64,000 nucleotides of DNA from Spongiibacteraceae bacterium (lineage in GTDB: Bacteria > Pseudomonadota > Gammaproteobacteria > Pseudomonadales > Dasaniaceae): the NCBI GenBank assembly GCA_028280715.1, contig JANQLG010000004.1, positions 1 to 64,000 on the forward strand. Direction: 5' to 3'. The stretch's first letter is position 1. Every line of letters starts with the position of its first letter. Both the position numbers and the translations under genes were made by a program. Of the stretch, positions 42,657 to 51,101 are shown piece by piece. The notes beneath the pieces are model-generated. The model did no database searches, was not told the origin of the DNA, and was given only the letters and a program-made list of their open reading frames with translations.

Positions 42657-43481
42657 ATGAATGAGTTGCAACGACAACAGTATTTACAGGTGATGGAAGT
42701 GGATAGTTATTTCCCTCGCTTGCAGTTGCCGGCAGCAAAAGTATCCGAGCTTTGTGTTCTGCCAGATATTGCTTCGTTGCCTGGAATAGCAAACGAAAAC
42801 GATGAGGTAACTATAGATGTGGCAACTGCAGCTATAGAGGGTACCGACAAAAATCTAACCCATGATAAGAAACAATTATCTAACAGCAGTATGGCAGCAA
42901 AATTGTTGTTGGATGTAGATGGTGGGAGTACGGCTAATAATAGTGCCAAAACGACCAGTGCACCCTCCCAAAAATTACAGCCTTCAGCTGCCGAACGTCG
43001 CTTACAGCAACAACAAAATGCATTCAGCTTAGCCATTGTTCGCAGTGAAAATATTGTGATTATCGATGATGCATTATCGGGAGATGTCGATCCAGATCGT
43101 TACTTGGCATTGTTACAAAATATTTTATTTTCCCTGGGTTGTGGCAGACAGGCATTAACGCTAGATGCTTTTAATTGGCCGCCGGTTAAAGCGCGTCATA
43201 GTAAGCTTGATCAAAGTGAGTCAGCGGGAAAGGAGGCATTAACTGCCTATCTGGAGAAGCAAACCCAGGAGCAGCCTGTTCGCTGTTTATTCGCTATGGG
43301 AGAGCGTGCAGCACGTTATTTAGATTGTTCATCAGCAAAAGGTGAATTAGCTCAGCTTCATCCCTTATCTATCCCGGCGATTGTTACTCAAAGTGCGCAG
43401 CAGCTACTTAAAGAACCGTTGTTAAAGCCTGTTTTATGGACAGAAATACAGGCGCTTCGTACAGTATTGACTACATCGTAA
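42657..43481 (+). CDS. HolD-like protein (putative DNA polymerase III psi subunit)
   Basis: A 274-residue protein. The opening QRQQYLQVMEVDSYFPRLQL resembles the psi N-terminus that binds chi (L-Q-x-M-x-I/V, then R-x-x-L). The C-terminal half (about 120–274) has a uracil-glycosylase-like psi feel, ending LLKEPLLKPVLWTEIQAL. It lies immediately before rimI, as holD does in E. coli. A low-complexity insert (about 65–120, Thr/Ser/Ala/Gln-rich) makes it much longer than E. coli HolD (137 aa). The call rests on context and weak similarity. Confidence 0.5.
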   Translation: MNELQRQQYLQVMEVDSYFPRLQLPAAKVSELCVLPDIASLPGIANENDEVTIDVATAAIEGTDKNLTHDKKQLSNSSMAAKLLLDVDGGSTANNSAKTTSAPSQKLQPSAAERRLQQQQNAFSLAIVRSENIVIIDDALSGDVDPDRYLALLQNILFSLGCGRQALTLDAFNWPPVKARHSKLDQSESAGKEALTAYLEKQTQEQPVRCLFAMGERAARYLDCSSAKGELAQLHPLSIPAIVTQSAQQLLKEPLLKPVLWTEIQALRTVLTTS

Positions 43482-43499
43482 TTCAGTTATTCCCCAGTG

Positions 43500-43976
43500 A
43501 TGAAGTTACGGCCAATGACAATAAAGGACCTGAATAGGGTGGCAGCTCTAGAAGTTGAAGCTGCCGGCTCAGTAGGGTCGGTACCCTGGCCGCATTCTCA
43601 ATTGGTAGAAACTTATATTAGTGGTGCGCAGTGCACAGTGCTGGAAGAGGGTGAAGAGATTCAGGGCTTTATTATTTTTATGCGCGTGCTGGATGAAGCG
43701 AGCCTGCTGAATATCGCTGTTGCGCCAACGTTGCAGCATATGGGTTTTGGGCGCATGTTGCTGGAAGCCGGGCTGACCGAACAGTATCAGGCTGGAGCGA
43801 CGCAGTGTTTTCTTGAGGTTCGCGTTTCTAACGACAAGGCAAAAAAACTGTATCAGTCCTTTGGGTTTTCTGTGATAGGAGAGCGCAAGGACTATTATCC
43901 ATTGCCCAATGGTAAACGTGAACATGCTTTAGTGATGAGTCGCGAACTTCCTTTTTCCAAGCAAGCGGTTGTCTAA
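43500..43976 (+). CDS. rimI: Ribosomal protein S18 alanine N-acetyltransferase
   Basis: A 158-residue GNAT enzyme. The acetyl-CoA binding motif is VAPTLQHMGFGRMLLEAGL (R/Q-x-x-G-x-G/A type), followed by FLEVRVSNDKAKKLYQSFGF and a C-terminal YYPLPNGKREHALVM, all typical of RimI. It acetylates the N-terminal alanine of ribosomal protein S18. The ATG at 43500 is used; a GTG directly before it is possible. It follows the holD-like gene by 18 bp, matching the E. coli holD–rimI pair. Confidence 0.93.
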   Translation: MKLRPMTIKDLNRVAALEVEAAGSVGSVPWPHSQLVETYISGAQCTVLEEGEEIQGFIIFMRVLDEASLLNIAVAPTLQHMGFGRMLLEAGLTEQYQAGATQCFLEVRVSNDKAKKLYQSFGFSVIGERKDYYPLPNGKREHALVMSRELPFSKQAVV

Positions 43977-44007
43977 AACAGTAATCAGGCAGTGACAAGG
44001 CACAGTT

Positions 44008-44439
44008 ATGAGAGTACTTGAAAGTCAGTGGTGGATGATTGAGTTGCCGGATGAATGGCATGCAGAGCAAGAGGATGAAACTATCATCATTGGTGATGAA
44101 GACGGCGTCGGTGAAATTGCTATTACCACATTGCAAAAGGAACAGGGGCAGGTTTCTGAAACAGAATTAAAAGAATATACCGAGGAGGTTGAGTCGCAGT
44201 ATGGCGCAGCTAAAAGGGTTGAGCTGGCTGAATTGAGTGGGTTCTATTTCAGTTTTTCAGAAGATGGCGACTTTTTCCGCGAGTGGTATCTGTATTGTGA
44301 TGACTTGCTGTTGTTGATCAGCTATTGCTGTGACGAAGAGAACGCGGGTATGGATGATGCGGTAGTTGATGAAATTTTAGATACAATTTATATAAAAGCT
44401 GATGAAAGCCCAGTGCCTCATCCTTCTGGGCCTCACTAA
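44008..44439 (+). CDS. Conserved-looking small acidic protein, function unknown
   Basis: A 143-residue, strongly acidic, soluble protein with no signal peptide. It contains a central FYFSFSEDGDFFREWYLYCD block and paired cysteines (YCCDEEN). It starts 31 bp after rimI and may be co-transcribed with it. I do not recognise the family; the pattern resembles small uncharacterised proteins found next to rimI in related genomes, but that is only an impression. Confidence 0.7.
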   Translation: MRVLESQWWMIELPDEWHAEQEDETIIIGDEDGVGEIAITTLQKEQGQVSETELKEYTEEVESQYGAAKRVELAELSGFYFSFSEDGDFFREWYLYCDDLLLLISYCCDEENAGMDDAVVDEILDTIYIKADESPVPHPSGPH

Positions 44440-44541
44440 TTAAAACAGATCCTCACTAGTAAAACATTTTTATCCCTCTCAACTGTGTGGAAAAGCAGTA
44501 ATGCTGTTCAACTTCTGAATGATCATATCGCTAGCTGCTAT

Positions 44542-44593
44542 ATAGAATTGAAACATAGAATCGAAACACAGACTTCAAAGATAGATCCGAAAC
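44542..44593 (+). repeat. Four degenerate 13-bp tandem repeats before the hemerythrin promoter
   Basis: Units ATAGAATTGAAAC, ATAGAATCGAAAC, ACAGACTTCAAAG and ATAGATCCGAAAC run head to tail and stop 3 bp before the FNR box. The 13-bp period and the decay across units suggest an old slippage expansion or a multi-site binding array. Confidence 0.8.
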
Positions 44594-44596
44594 GAT

Positions 44597-44638
44597 TTGA
44601 TCTTAATCAATACGTTTACAGTTGGTTTTCGTGATAAT
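44597..44638 (+). promoter_or_regulatory. FNR/ANR-dependent class II promoter of the hemerythrin gene
   Basis: TTGAT-CTTA-ATCAA (44597–44610) is a perfect FNR/ANR box. GATAAT at 44633–44638 sits exactly where a -10 hexamer should be if the box is centred at -41.5, with transcription starting near 44645. Confidence 0.85.
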
Positions 44639-44669
44639 CACATCCGAAATAATGTTGATGCTATTGCTT

Positions 44670-45251
44670 ATGAATCAGATTATCGAACAGCTCAATCAGG
44701 ATCACCGACGTCTTGTTAAGGTTCTCTATCGCCTGGACAATGAAATTAAAACGCTTGGCGGTATGTTAACGGGTAAGGGTAACATGGAAGCAGTGGTTGA
44801 TATGCTCGACTATATCCAGACCTACCCTGAACTCAATCACCACCGCCTAGAAGATGAAATCTGTCGTTTGCTAAAAAAGAAAGAATGGGTAGATGGCGAC
44901 ATTCTTGAAGAGGTGGAGGATAAGCACGAGCTACTTGAATTATTAGCCGAGAATGTTCACTACCATATGGATAGTGCGATTAAAGATAGTGCCATTAACG
45001 AAGGCGCAGCGAATACGGTTCGCTTTTTAAGAGCCGTTAAGGAATACATCAAATACCAGCTTAAACATATGGAATATGAGCAAAAACACCTGTTTCCAAT
45101 GGCAGAGAAATACCTGACAGAAGAGGACTGGCAGTTTTTGCAGATTCTCTTGCGTGAGGATTATTCAGAGCTGGCTGAATCACGCCTATTGAAGTATTCA
45201 CGTATATATCAGCAACTTATAGCAGATATCTCACCTATAGCAGCTACTTGA
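44670..45251 (+). CDS. Hemerythrin-like domain protein
   Basis: A 193-residue helical protein with the hemerythrin-type pattern of iron-binding residues: H in NQDHRRL, HH in LNHHRLEDEI, H in EDKHELLELL, HYH in VHYHMDS, and H…E…H in LKHMEYEQKHLFPMAE. It would carry a di-iron site that binds O2, NO or iron. The start at 44670 is chosen because the predicted transcript begins near 44645; upstream in-frame starts at 44622 and 44652 are less likely. The FNR-type promoter and its place next to hemN and anr suggest a role in low-oxygen or NO response. Confidence 0.87.
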   Translation: MNQIIEQLNQDHRRLVKVLYRLDNEIKTLGGMLTGKGNMEAVVDMLDYIQTYPELNHHRLEDEICRLLKKKEWVDGDILEEVEDKHELLELLAENVHYHMDSAIKDSAINEGAANTVRFLRAVKEYIKYQLKHMEYEQKHLFPMAEKYLTEEDWQFLQILLREDYSELAESRLLKYSRIYQQLIADISPIAAT

Positions 45252-45263
45252 TTCAGTGCCTAC

Positions 45264-45277
45264 CTGATGCAGATCAA
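45264..45277 (+). promoter_or_regulatory. FNR/ANR-like box upstream of hemN
   Basis: CTGAT-GCAG-ATCAA differs from TTGAT-N4-ATCAA at one base. TACTAT at 45299–45304 is close to the expected -10 position for a site centred at -41.5. It lies 79 bp before the hemN ATG. Confidence 0.6.
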
Positions 45278-45355
45278 TGTTATTGCTGATTGGCGCATTA
45301 CTATGGTGTCAGTGCTATTGTGCTAGTGACAAATTTGAATTTAAGAGATACACCT

Positions 45356-46762
45356 ATGACTTCGATGTCGGAAGCTGTGACGGATAAATCCGGTTGGGAT
45401 AGAGAACTTATCGCCAAATATGATGTGAGTGGACCACGCTATACTTCTTACCCAACGGCGTTGCAGTTTAATGAGGAATTTACCGATGCAGCCTATCATC
45501 AGCAGGCTGAGAAAAATCTAAAGAATAATATCGCGCCGCTTTCCTTATATGTGCATATCCCTTTCTGCCAAAACATTTGTTATTACTGCGCGTGTAATAA
45601 AGTGGTTACATCAGATCATGCTGTTTCTCGCCAATATCTGGATCACTTATCAAAGGAAATAGAGCTTCAGTCTCAATTAGTCGATAAGCACCGTGCCGTC
45701 ACTCAGCTGCATTTTGGGGGAGGAACTCCCACTTTTCTTGACGGAGCAGAATTAACTGAGTTGATGCATCTGCTGGCGACGCATTTCCATTTGATTGATA
45801 GCGAACAGCGTGAATACAGTATCGAAATTGATCCTCGCACAGTTACTAAAGATAGTTTGGCCTTGCTAAAAGGTTTGGGTTTTAATCGTTTGAGCCTGGG
45901 AGTGCAGGATTTTGATGAGCAGGTTCAGATAGCGATTAATCGCCAGCAGCGTTTTGGCTTAGTACAAACCTTGACTGACGTGGCGAGGTTACATCAATTT
46001 AAATCCATCAGTTATGACCTGATTTATGGGTTGCCTTATCAAACACCAGACAGTTTGCGCCAAACAATGGAAAAAGTAGTTGAATTGCTACCCGATCGCA
46101 TCGCATTTTATAACTACGCGCATTTGCCTGAACGTTTTAAAAGCCAGCGTGCAATTGATAGGCACACCTTGCCTGACGCGTCGCAAAAACTCGATATGTT
46201 AGAGATGGCCAGTAATTACCTTACCGATGCCGGTTATTTGCATATAGGTATGGATCATTTTGTTTGGCCTGAAGATGATTTGGCTATTGCCCAGCAGCAA
46301 GGCCGATTGCAGCGAAACTTCCAAGGTTATTCCACATGCATGGCGCCTGATTTAATCGGTTTGGGTGTTTCAGCAATTAGTGCATTGAGTGAAAGCTATT
46401 CACAAAATGTGCGTCAGTTGGATAATTATTATTCACTTTTGAATCAAGGAAAGTTGCCGATAGATCGTGGTGTTATCCTAGAGTTTGATGACAAGTTAAG
46501 GCGCAGTGTTATTTCTCAATTGATTTGTAATCTTGAGTTAAATACTCGGAATTTTGAGAAACAATTTTCTATTATCTTTTCCGAGTATTTTGCTAAGGAA
46601 TTAAAGGCGCTTAAGTCATTAGAAGTTGATGGCCTAATCCATTGGCAAGATGATAGACTTTGCGTCGCTGAACGTGGGCGTATGATGTTGCGTAATATTT
46701 GTATGGTATTTGATAAATACCTGCAGGCAGGACCCACGAGTAATTATTCAAAAGTGTTATAG
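45356..46762 (+). CDS. hemN: Oxygen-independent coproporphyrinogen III oxidase
   Basis: A 468-residue radical SAM enzyme. The iron-sulfur motif is C71-x3-C75-x2-C78 with an extra C80 (CQNICYYCAC), as in HemN. HFGGGTPTFL (SAM-binding GGGTP) and a C-terminal HemN domain are present. It decarboxylates coproporphyrinogen III during heme synthesis without oxygen. The ATG at 45356 follows AAGAGATACACC; the frame runs 22 codons further upstream through the promoter and is rejected. It lies between hemerythrin and anr, feeding heme to the cbb3 oxidase. Confidence 0.96.
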   Translation: MTSMSEAVTDKSGWDRELIAKYDVSGPRYTSYPTALQFNEEFTDAAYHQQAEKNLKNNIAPLSLYVHIPFCQNICYYCACNKVVTSDHAVSRQYLDHLSKEIELQSQLVDKHRAVTQLHFGGGTPTFLDGAELTELMHLLATHFHLIDSEQREYSIEIDPRTVTKDSLALLKGLGFNRLSLGVQDFDEQVQIAINRQQRFGLVQTLTDVARLHQFKSISYDLIYGLPYQTPDSLRQTMEKVVELLPDRIAFYNYAHLPERFKSQRAIDRHTLPDASQKLDMLEMASNYLTDAGYLHIGMDHFVWPEDDLAIAQQQGRLQRNFQGYSTCMAPDLIGLGVSAISALSESYSQNVRQLDNYYSLLNQGKLPIDRGVILEFDDKLRRSVISQLICNLELNTRNFEKQFSIIFSEYFAKELKALKSLEVDGLIHWQDDRLCVAERGRMMLRNICMVFDKYLQAGPTSNYSKVL

Positions 46763-46901
46763 CTCAATTGTAGAAATTAAGTCAGTGGTAGAAACAACGC
46801 GGCATTTTGCCACACAGGAATAATTGAAATTTTTAACGTTTTAGATAAGTTAAATGATAGTATTGGATTCAACGTTGTGACTGTTTTTTTCGGGGGCTAA
46901 T

Positions 46902-47660
46902 ATGACTAATCATTGTGTTCAGGAGGTTTCAGTGCCAGAGACATGTCCTCATAACAGTGCGATATCCTGTGGAAACTGCCGTTTAGGTTCTATCTGTCTA
47001 CCTCTCGCATTGGAAACTGATGATGTCGTTAAGTTGGATGAAATTGTTCAACGCGGTAGACCTCTGCAAAAAAATGAACACTTGTACCGGGAAGGTGATC
47101 ATTTCACTTCTGTGTATGCCGTTCGTTCAGGCGCGATTAAAGCGTATCGTTTAACCGGTGATGGTCAGGAGCAGGTAACTGGCTTTTATTTCCCAGGCGA
47201 AATTATTGGTATGGACGGCATAAGCAAAGACCAATATGCCTGTTCAGCTAAAGCGTTGGAAACCTCAGCTGTCTGTGAAATTCCTTTTAATCGCCTAGAA
47301 GAATTGAGCACGCAGGTGCCCAGTATGCAGCGTCACTTCTTCCAATTGATGAGCCAGGAAATCACCAGTGACCAGCAATTGATCACATTGTTAAGTAAAA
47401 ACAGCGCAGAAGAACGTATCGCGTCATTATTAATTAGTATTTCTGCAAGGAATGCTCGTCGTAAATTATCGAGAACACATTTTCGTTTGCCGATGTCGAG
47501 AACAGACATCGGCAATTTTTTGGGATTGACAGTAGAAACTGTCAGTCGCGTTATCAGTCGTTTTAACAAACAGGGGCTGATTGCCGTAGAAAACAAAGAG
47601 GTCACTCTATTAGATCTCGAAGGATTAAAGGCAGTTGCTAACGTCGCATCTGACAGTTAG
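46902..47660 (+). CDS. anr: FNR/ANR-type oxygen-sensing transcriptional regulator
   Basis: A 252-residue Crp/FNR-family regulator. The N-terminal cysteines C23-x2-C26-x5-C32 plus C114 supply the oxygen-labile [4Fe-4S] cluster. A cyclic-nucleotide-like beta barrel, a dimer helix and a C-terminal helix-turn-helix (TDIGNFLGLTVETVSRVISR) follow, with the E-x-x-S-R recognition residues. It should bind TTGAT-N4-ATCAA under low oxygen. Matching boxes lie before the hemerythrin, hemN, ccoN and ompW. GGGGGCT is the ribosome-site region. Confidence 0.95.
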   Translation: MTNHCVQEVSVPETCPHNSAISCGNCRLGSICLPLALETDDVVKLDEIVQRGRPLQKNEHLYREGDHFTSVYAVRSGAIKAYRLTGDGQEQVTGFYFPGEIIGMDGISKDQYACSAKALETSAVCEIPFNRLEELSTQVPSMQRHFFQLMSQEITSDQQLITLLSKNSAEERIASLLISISARNARRKLSRTHFRLPMSRTDIGNFLGLTVETVSRVISRFNKQGLIAVENKEVTLLDLEGLKAVANVASDS

Positions 47661-47766
47661 CAGGCAAGTTTTCTGCGGTAGATAGATTCGTAAGTTTTCC
47701 AGATGACCACGTGGCAAGTTAGAGAGTGTATTTTATTTACACTTTCTTAATGTTCTTGTAATACAC

Positions 47767-47780
47767 TTGATGCAAGTCAT
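47767..47780 (+). promoter_or_regulatory. FNR/ANR-like box upstream of ccoN
   Basis: TTGAT-GCAA-GTCAT keeps the full left half and TCA of the right half. AACAAT at 47803–47808 is at the expected -10 position. This fits ANR activation of the cbb3 oxidase operon at low oxygen. Confidence 0.6.
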
Positions 47781-47847
47781 GGTGTCTCTGGTGGCAATCG
47801 CCAACAATCTTTTATCATAATTTTCTTTCATTAAAACGGGTTTTATT

Positions 47848-49284
47848 ATGAGCCAACCCTCAGAACATCCAACCTATAACTATCTCGTTGTTAAACAGTT
47901 TTCTGTTATGACAGTGATATGGGGCATCGTAGGAATGGCCGTCGGTGTTTTGATAGCAGCGCAGCTGGTTTGGCCGGCGCTAAATTTTGAAACACCCTGG
48001 TTGACCTTCAGCCGTTTACGTCCTTTGCATACAAACGCAGTTATTTTTGCCTTTGGTGGTAGCGCACTGTTTGCCACATCGTTCTACGTTGTACAGCGCA
48101 CATGTCAGGTCAGGTTAATTTCTGACTTCTGGGCCAGTTTTGTTTTTTGGGGGTGGCAATTAGTTATCTTGCTCGCTGCTATTTCTTTACCATTGGGTTA
48201 CACCACTTCAAAGGAATATGCAGAACTTGAATGGCCAATCGATATTTTAATTACCATCGTATGGCTTGCTTACGCTTATGTATTTTTTGGTACGATTGCG
48301 AAACGTAAAACGAGTCATATATATGTGGCCAACTGGTTTTTTGCTGCATTTATTCTAACGGTTGCTGTTTTGCATGTTGTGAACAGCGCTCAAGTACCGG
48401 TTTATTGGGGTAAATCATACTCTGCTTATGCTGGTGCAACTGATGCTATGATTCAGTGGTGGTACGGCCACAATGCGGTGGGCTTTTTCCTAACGGCAGG
48501 CTTCTTGGGCATTATGTATTACTTTGTTCCCAAGCAGGCAGAGCGTCCCGTTTATTCTTACCGGCTTTCTATCGTTCATTTCTGGGCATTGATTGCCGTA
48601 TATATTTGGGCTGGTCCCCATCATCTTCATTACACCGCGCTACCCGATTGGGCACAAAGCCTGGGTATGGTGATGTCGCTAATTTTGTTAGCGCCCAGTT
48701 GGGGGGGCATGATCAACGGCATGATGACCTTGAGTGGTGCCTGGCATAAATTGAGAACTGATCCGATATTGCGTTTTTTAGTGGTATCACTTTCTTTCTA
48801 TGGTATGTCGACTTTCGAAGGCCCGATGATGTCGATTAAAACCGTTAATGCTTTATCTCATTACACCGATTGGACAATTGGCCATGTGCACTCTGGTGCA
48901 TTGGGTTGGGTGGCGATGATTTCCATTGGTGCTGTTTACCATTTGTTGCCAATTATGTTTGGCAAAAAGCAAATGTATAGCGTGAGCTTAATTAATGCAC
49001 ATTTCTGGCTTTCAACTATTGGTACTGTTTTATATATCGCATCGATGTGGGTTAACGGCATTCTGCAAGGTTTGATGTGGCGTGCTTACAACACCGATGG
49101 CACATTGACTTATAGCTTCGTGCAATCGGTAGAGGCCAGTGGTCCAGGGTACATCGTTAGGTTAATCGGTGGTGGCATGTTCCTGCTGGGCATGTTGTTG
49201 ATGGCTTATAACATGTGGCAAACAGCACGTACTTCTGAAACTGAAAGTGGTGTTAACAATTTAGAAACTGCAGAAGCAGCATAA
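47848..49284 (+). CDS. ccoN: cbb3-type cytochrome c oxidase subunit I
   Basis: A 478-residue catalytic subunit with about 12 membrane segments. It contains the heme-b and CuB histidines: [38 protein letters not shown] (CuB ligand), [20 protein letters not shown], and [12 protein letters not shown] near the end. It reduces oxygen to water with high affinity and pumps protons. It is first in a ccoNOQP operon that follows anr, with an ANR-like box upstream. Confidence 0.98.
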   Translation: MSQPSEHPTYNYLVVKQFSVMTVIWGIVGMAVGVLIAAQLVWPALNFETPWLTFSRLRPLHTNAVIFAFGGSALFATSFYVVQRTCQVRLISDFWASFVFWGWQLVILLAAISLPLGYTTSKEYAELEWPIDILITIVWLAYAYVFFGTIAKRKTSHIYVANWFFAAFILTVAVLHVVNSAQVPVYWGKSYSAYAGATDAMIQWWYGHNAVGFFLTAGFLGIMYYFVPKQAERPVYSYRLSIVHFWALIAVYIWAGPHHLHYTALPDWAQSLGMVMSLILLAPSWGGMINGMMTLSGAWHKLRTDPILRFLVVSLSFYGMSTFEGPMMSIKTVNALSHYTDWTIGHVHSGALGWVAMISIGAVYHLLPIMFGKKQMYSVSLINAHFWLSTIGTVLYIASMWVNGILQGLMWRAYNTDGTLTYSFVQSVEASGPGYIVRLIGGGMFLLGMLLMAYNMWQTARTSETESGVNNLETAEAA

Positions 49285-49304
49285 GAAGACTGGAGAAAAT
49301 ACAA

Positions 49305-49913
49305 ATGAATCATGATTTTGTTGAAAAGAACATCTTCGTCATGCTGGTTCTGACTGTGGTTGCCATTAGCTTTGGTGGTTTGGTTGAAATCGTGCCGTTA
49401 TTTTTCCAAAAACAAACCACAGAACCAATCGAAGGATTAAAACCGTTAACTGCAATGCAGCTTGAAGGACGCGATATTTATATCCGTGAAGGTTGTAACA
49501 ACTGTCATTCGCAAATGATTCGTCCATTGCGTGCAGAAACAGAACGTTATGGTCACTACTCAGTGGCAGGTGAATTTGTTTACGACCACCCGTTTTTGTG
49601 GGGTTCAAAACGTACCGGTCCTGATTTAGCTCGGGTTGGTGGACGTTATAGTGATGATTGGCACCGGGCGCACATGATGGATCCACGTTCTGTGGTGCCG
49701 GAATCCAATATGCCGGCATATCCCTGGCTATTTGAAAATACGCTTCGAGCTGAGTTAACACCTAAGAAAATGCAGGCGCTACGCATGGTTGGCGTGCCTT
49801 ATACCGACGATGATATTGCGTCAGCCAGTGTTGCTGTTGAGGGTAAAAAGGAAATCGATGCATTGATAGAGTACCTGCAACAGTTGGGCTTACTACTAAG
49901 GCATAAGCGTTAA
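49305..49913 (+). CDS. ccoO: cbb3-type cytochrome c oxidase subunit II (mono-heme)
   Basis: A 202-residue membrane-anchored cytochrome c with one N-terminal membrane segment and one heme motif, C-N-N-C-H, in [33 protein letters not shown] carries the axial Met. It passes electrons from CcoP to CcoN. It starts 20 bp after ccoN with TGGAGAA before the ATG. Confidence 0.98.
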   Translation: MNHDFVEKNIFVMLVLTVVAISFGGLVEIVPLFFQKQTTEPIEGLKPLTAMQLEGRDIYIREGCNNCHSQMIRPLRAETERYGHYSVAGEFVYDHPFLWGSKRTGPDLARVGGRYSDDWHRAHMMDPRSVVPESNMPAYPWLFENTLRAELTPKKMQALRMVGVPYTDDDIASASVAVEGKKEIDALIEYLQQLGLLLRHKR

Positions 49914-49949
49914 TTATTTCAAGCCAATATTTGCGGCGAGGACTGAAAC

Positions 49950-50108
49950 ATGGATATCAATGATTTACGTGGGTTGGGAACAGTTTTTGCCATGATTGCG
50001 TTTATTAGCGTGTGTCTATGGGCTTATAGCAGTAAACGCAAATCCGGTTTTGATGAGGCGGCAAATTTACCCTTTGCCGATGACGAAGAAGATATTAATC
50101 AGCTTTGA
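49950..50108 (+). CDS. ccoQ: cbb3-type oxidase small subunit CcoQ
   Basis: A 52-residue protein: MDINDLRGLGTVFAMIAFIS, then a continued membrane segment and a short polar tail ending E-E-D-I-N-Q-L. It has one membrane span and lies between ccoO and ccoP, the standard place for ccoQ. It stabilises or assembles the oxidase in other bacteria. GCGAGGACTG precedes the ATG. Confidence 0.92.
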   Translation: MDINDLRGLGTVFAMIAFISVCLWAYSSKRKSGFDEAANLPFADDEEDINQL

Positions 50109-50137
50109 TTAAAAGCTAATTTGATTAAAAGTTAATA
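50106..50137 (+). repeat. 16-bp tandem duplication between ccoQ and ccoP
   Basis: TTGATTAAAAGCTAAT and TTGATTAAAAGTTAAT are adjacent copies differing at one base, starting within the ccoQ stop. They lie just before the ccoP ribosome site (AGAGAGAGGC). Confidence 0.8.
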
Positions 50138-50154
50138 GAAGAGAGAGGCATTAA

Positions 50155-51036
50155 ATGAGTAGCTTCTGGAGTCTGTGGATTATTGTACTAACAATGGTAA
50201 CCATTATTGGTATTACCTGGCTGTTGTTTGCTAATAGAAAATCCACTAATGCTGGACCTGATTCCACAACGGGCCATGAATACGATGGTATTGAAGAATA
50301 CGATAACCCGTTGCCGGCATGGTGGTTCTATATGTTCGTGATCACCATTGTATTTGGTTTATTGTATTTGGCCGCTTATCCTGGCCTTGGCAATTTCAAA
50401 GGCTTTCTGAACTGGACCCAAGTTAATCAATGGGAATCTGAAGTAGCTGAAGCTGAACAACGTTATGGTGCGATTTTCGCAGAATATCGTGGTATGTCAG
50501 TTGAAAACGTGGCTAAAGATGATAAAGCGTTAAAAATGGGGCAGCGCATGTTTGCTAACAATTGCGCTCAGTGTCACGGTAGTGATGCTAGGGGCAGCTA
50601 CGGTTTTCCCAACTTAACGGATAGTGAGTGGTTGTATGGTGGCAGCCCTGAGCAAATTAAAATGTCTATCATTCAGGGGCGAGCTGGCGCAATGCCACCC
50701 TGGCAGGCGGCCTTGGGTGATGAAGGTATTGTCAATGTCACTCACTATGTGATGAGCTTAAGTGGTCGTGAGGTGGATCAGACCAAGGCTTCAGCAGGTA
50801 CAGAAAAATACCAGATGTTTTGTACCAGTTGTCACGGTGCTGATGGTAAGGGCAATGTGATGTTTGGTGCCCCTGACTTAACCAACAATATCTGGCTATA
50901 TGGTGGTTCGCAGGGATTAATCCAGCGCTCTATTCGTAATGGTCGTAATGGCAAAATGCCAGCGCATAGCGAATTATTATCGGAGGATAAAATCCATTTG
51001 TTAACGGCTTATGTATACAGTCTATCGAACCAGTAG
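50155..51036 (+). CDS. ccoP: cbb3-type cytochrome c oxidase subunit III (di-heme)
   Basis: A 293-residue membrane-anchored di-heme cytochrome c. Two N-terminal membrane segments are followed by two c-type domains with C-A-Q-C-H (about 138–142) and C-T-S-C-H (about 223–227). The Met ligands are in AGAMPPWQ and NGKMPAHSE. It accepts electrons from the bc1 complex and passes them to CcoO. It closes the structural operon and is followed by ccoG. Confidence 0.98.
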   Translation: MSSFWSLWIIVLTMVTIIGITWLLFANRKSTNAGPDSTTGHEYDGIEEYDNPLPAWWFYMFVITIVFGLLYLAAYPGLGNFKGFLNWTQVNQWESEVAEAEQRYGAIFAEYRGMSVENVAKDDKALKMGQRMFANNCAQCHGSDARGSYGFPNLTDSEWLYGGSPEQIKMSIIQGRAGAMPPWQAALGDEGIVNVTHYVMSLSGREVDQTKASAGTEKYQMFCTSCHGADGKGNVMFGAPDLTNNIWLYGGSQGLIQRSIRNGRNGKMPAHSELLSEDKIHLLTAYVYSLSNQ

Positions 51037-51101
51037 TTCAAGGCGGTAGCGGTTTTATCCTCATTATGAGGTGTGTATGAATAATGTTGTGAGGTGATGA
51101 A

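Noticed and set aside
44542-44593. Regular 13-bp repeats considered as a CRISPR array
   Set aside because: Units are contiguous with no spacers and are too short; no cas genes are nearby.
46763-46901. Region upstream of anr checked for an FNR box (autoregulation)
   Set aside because: No TTGAT-N4-ATCAA-like sequence is present.
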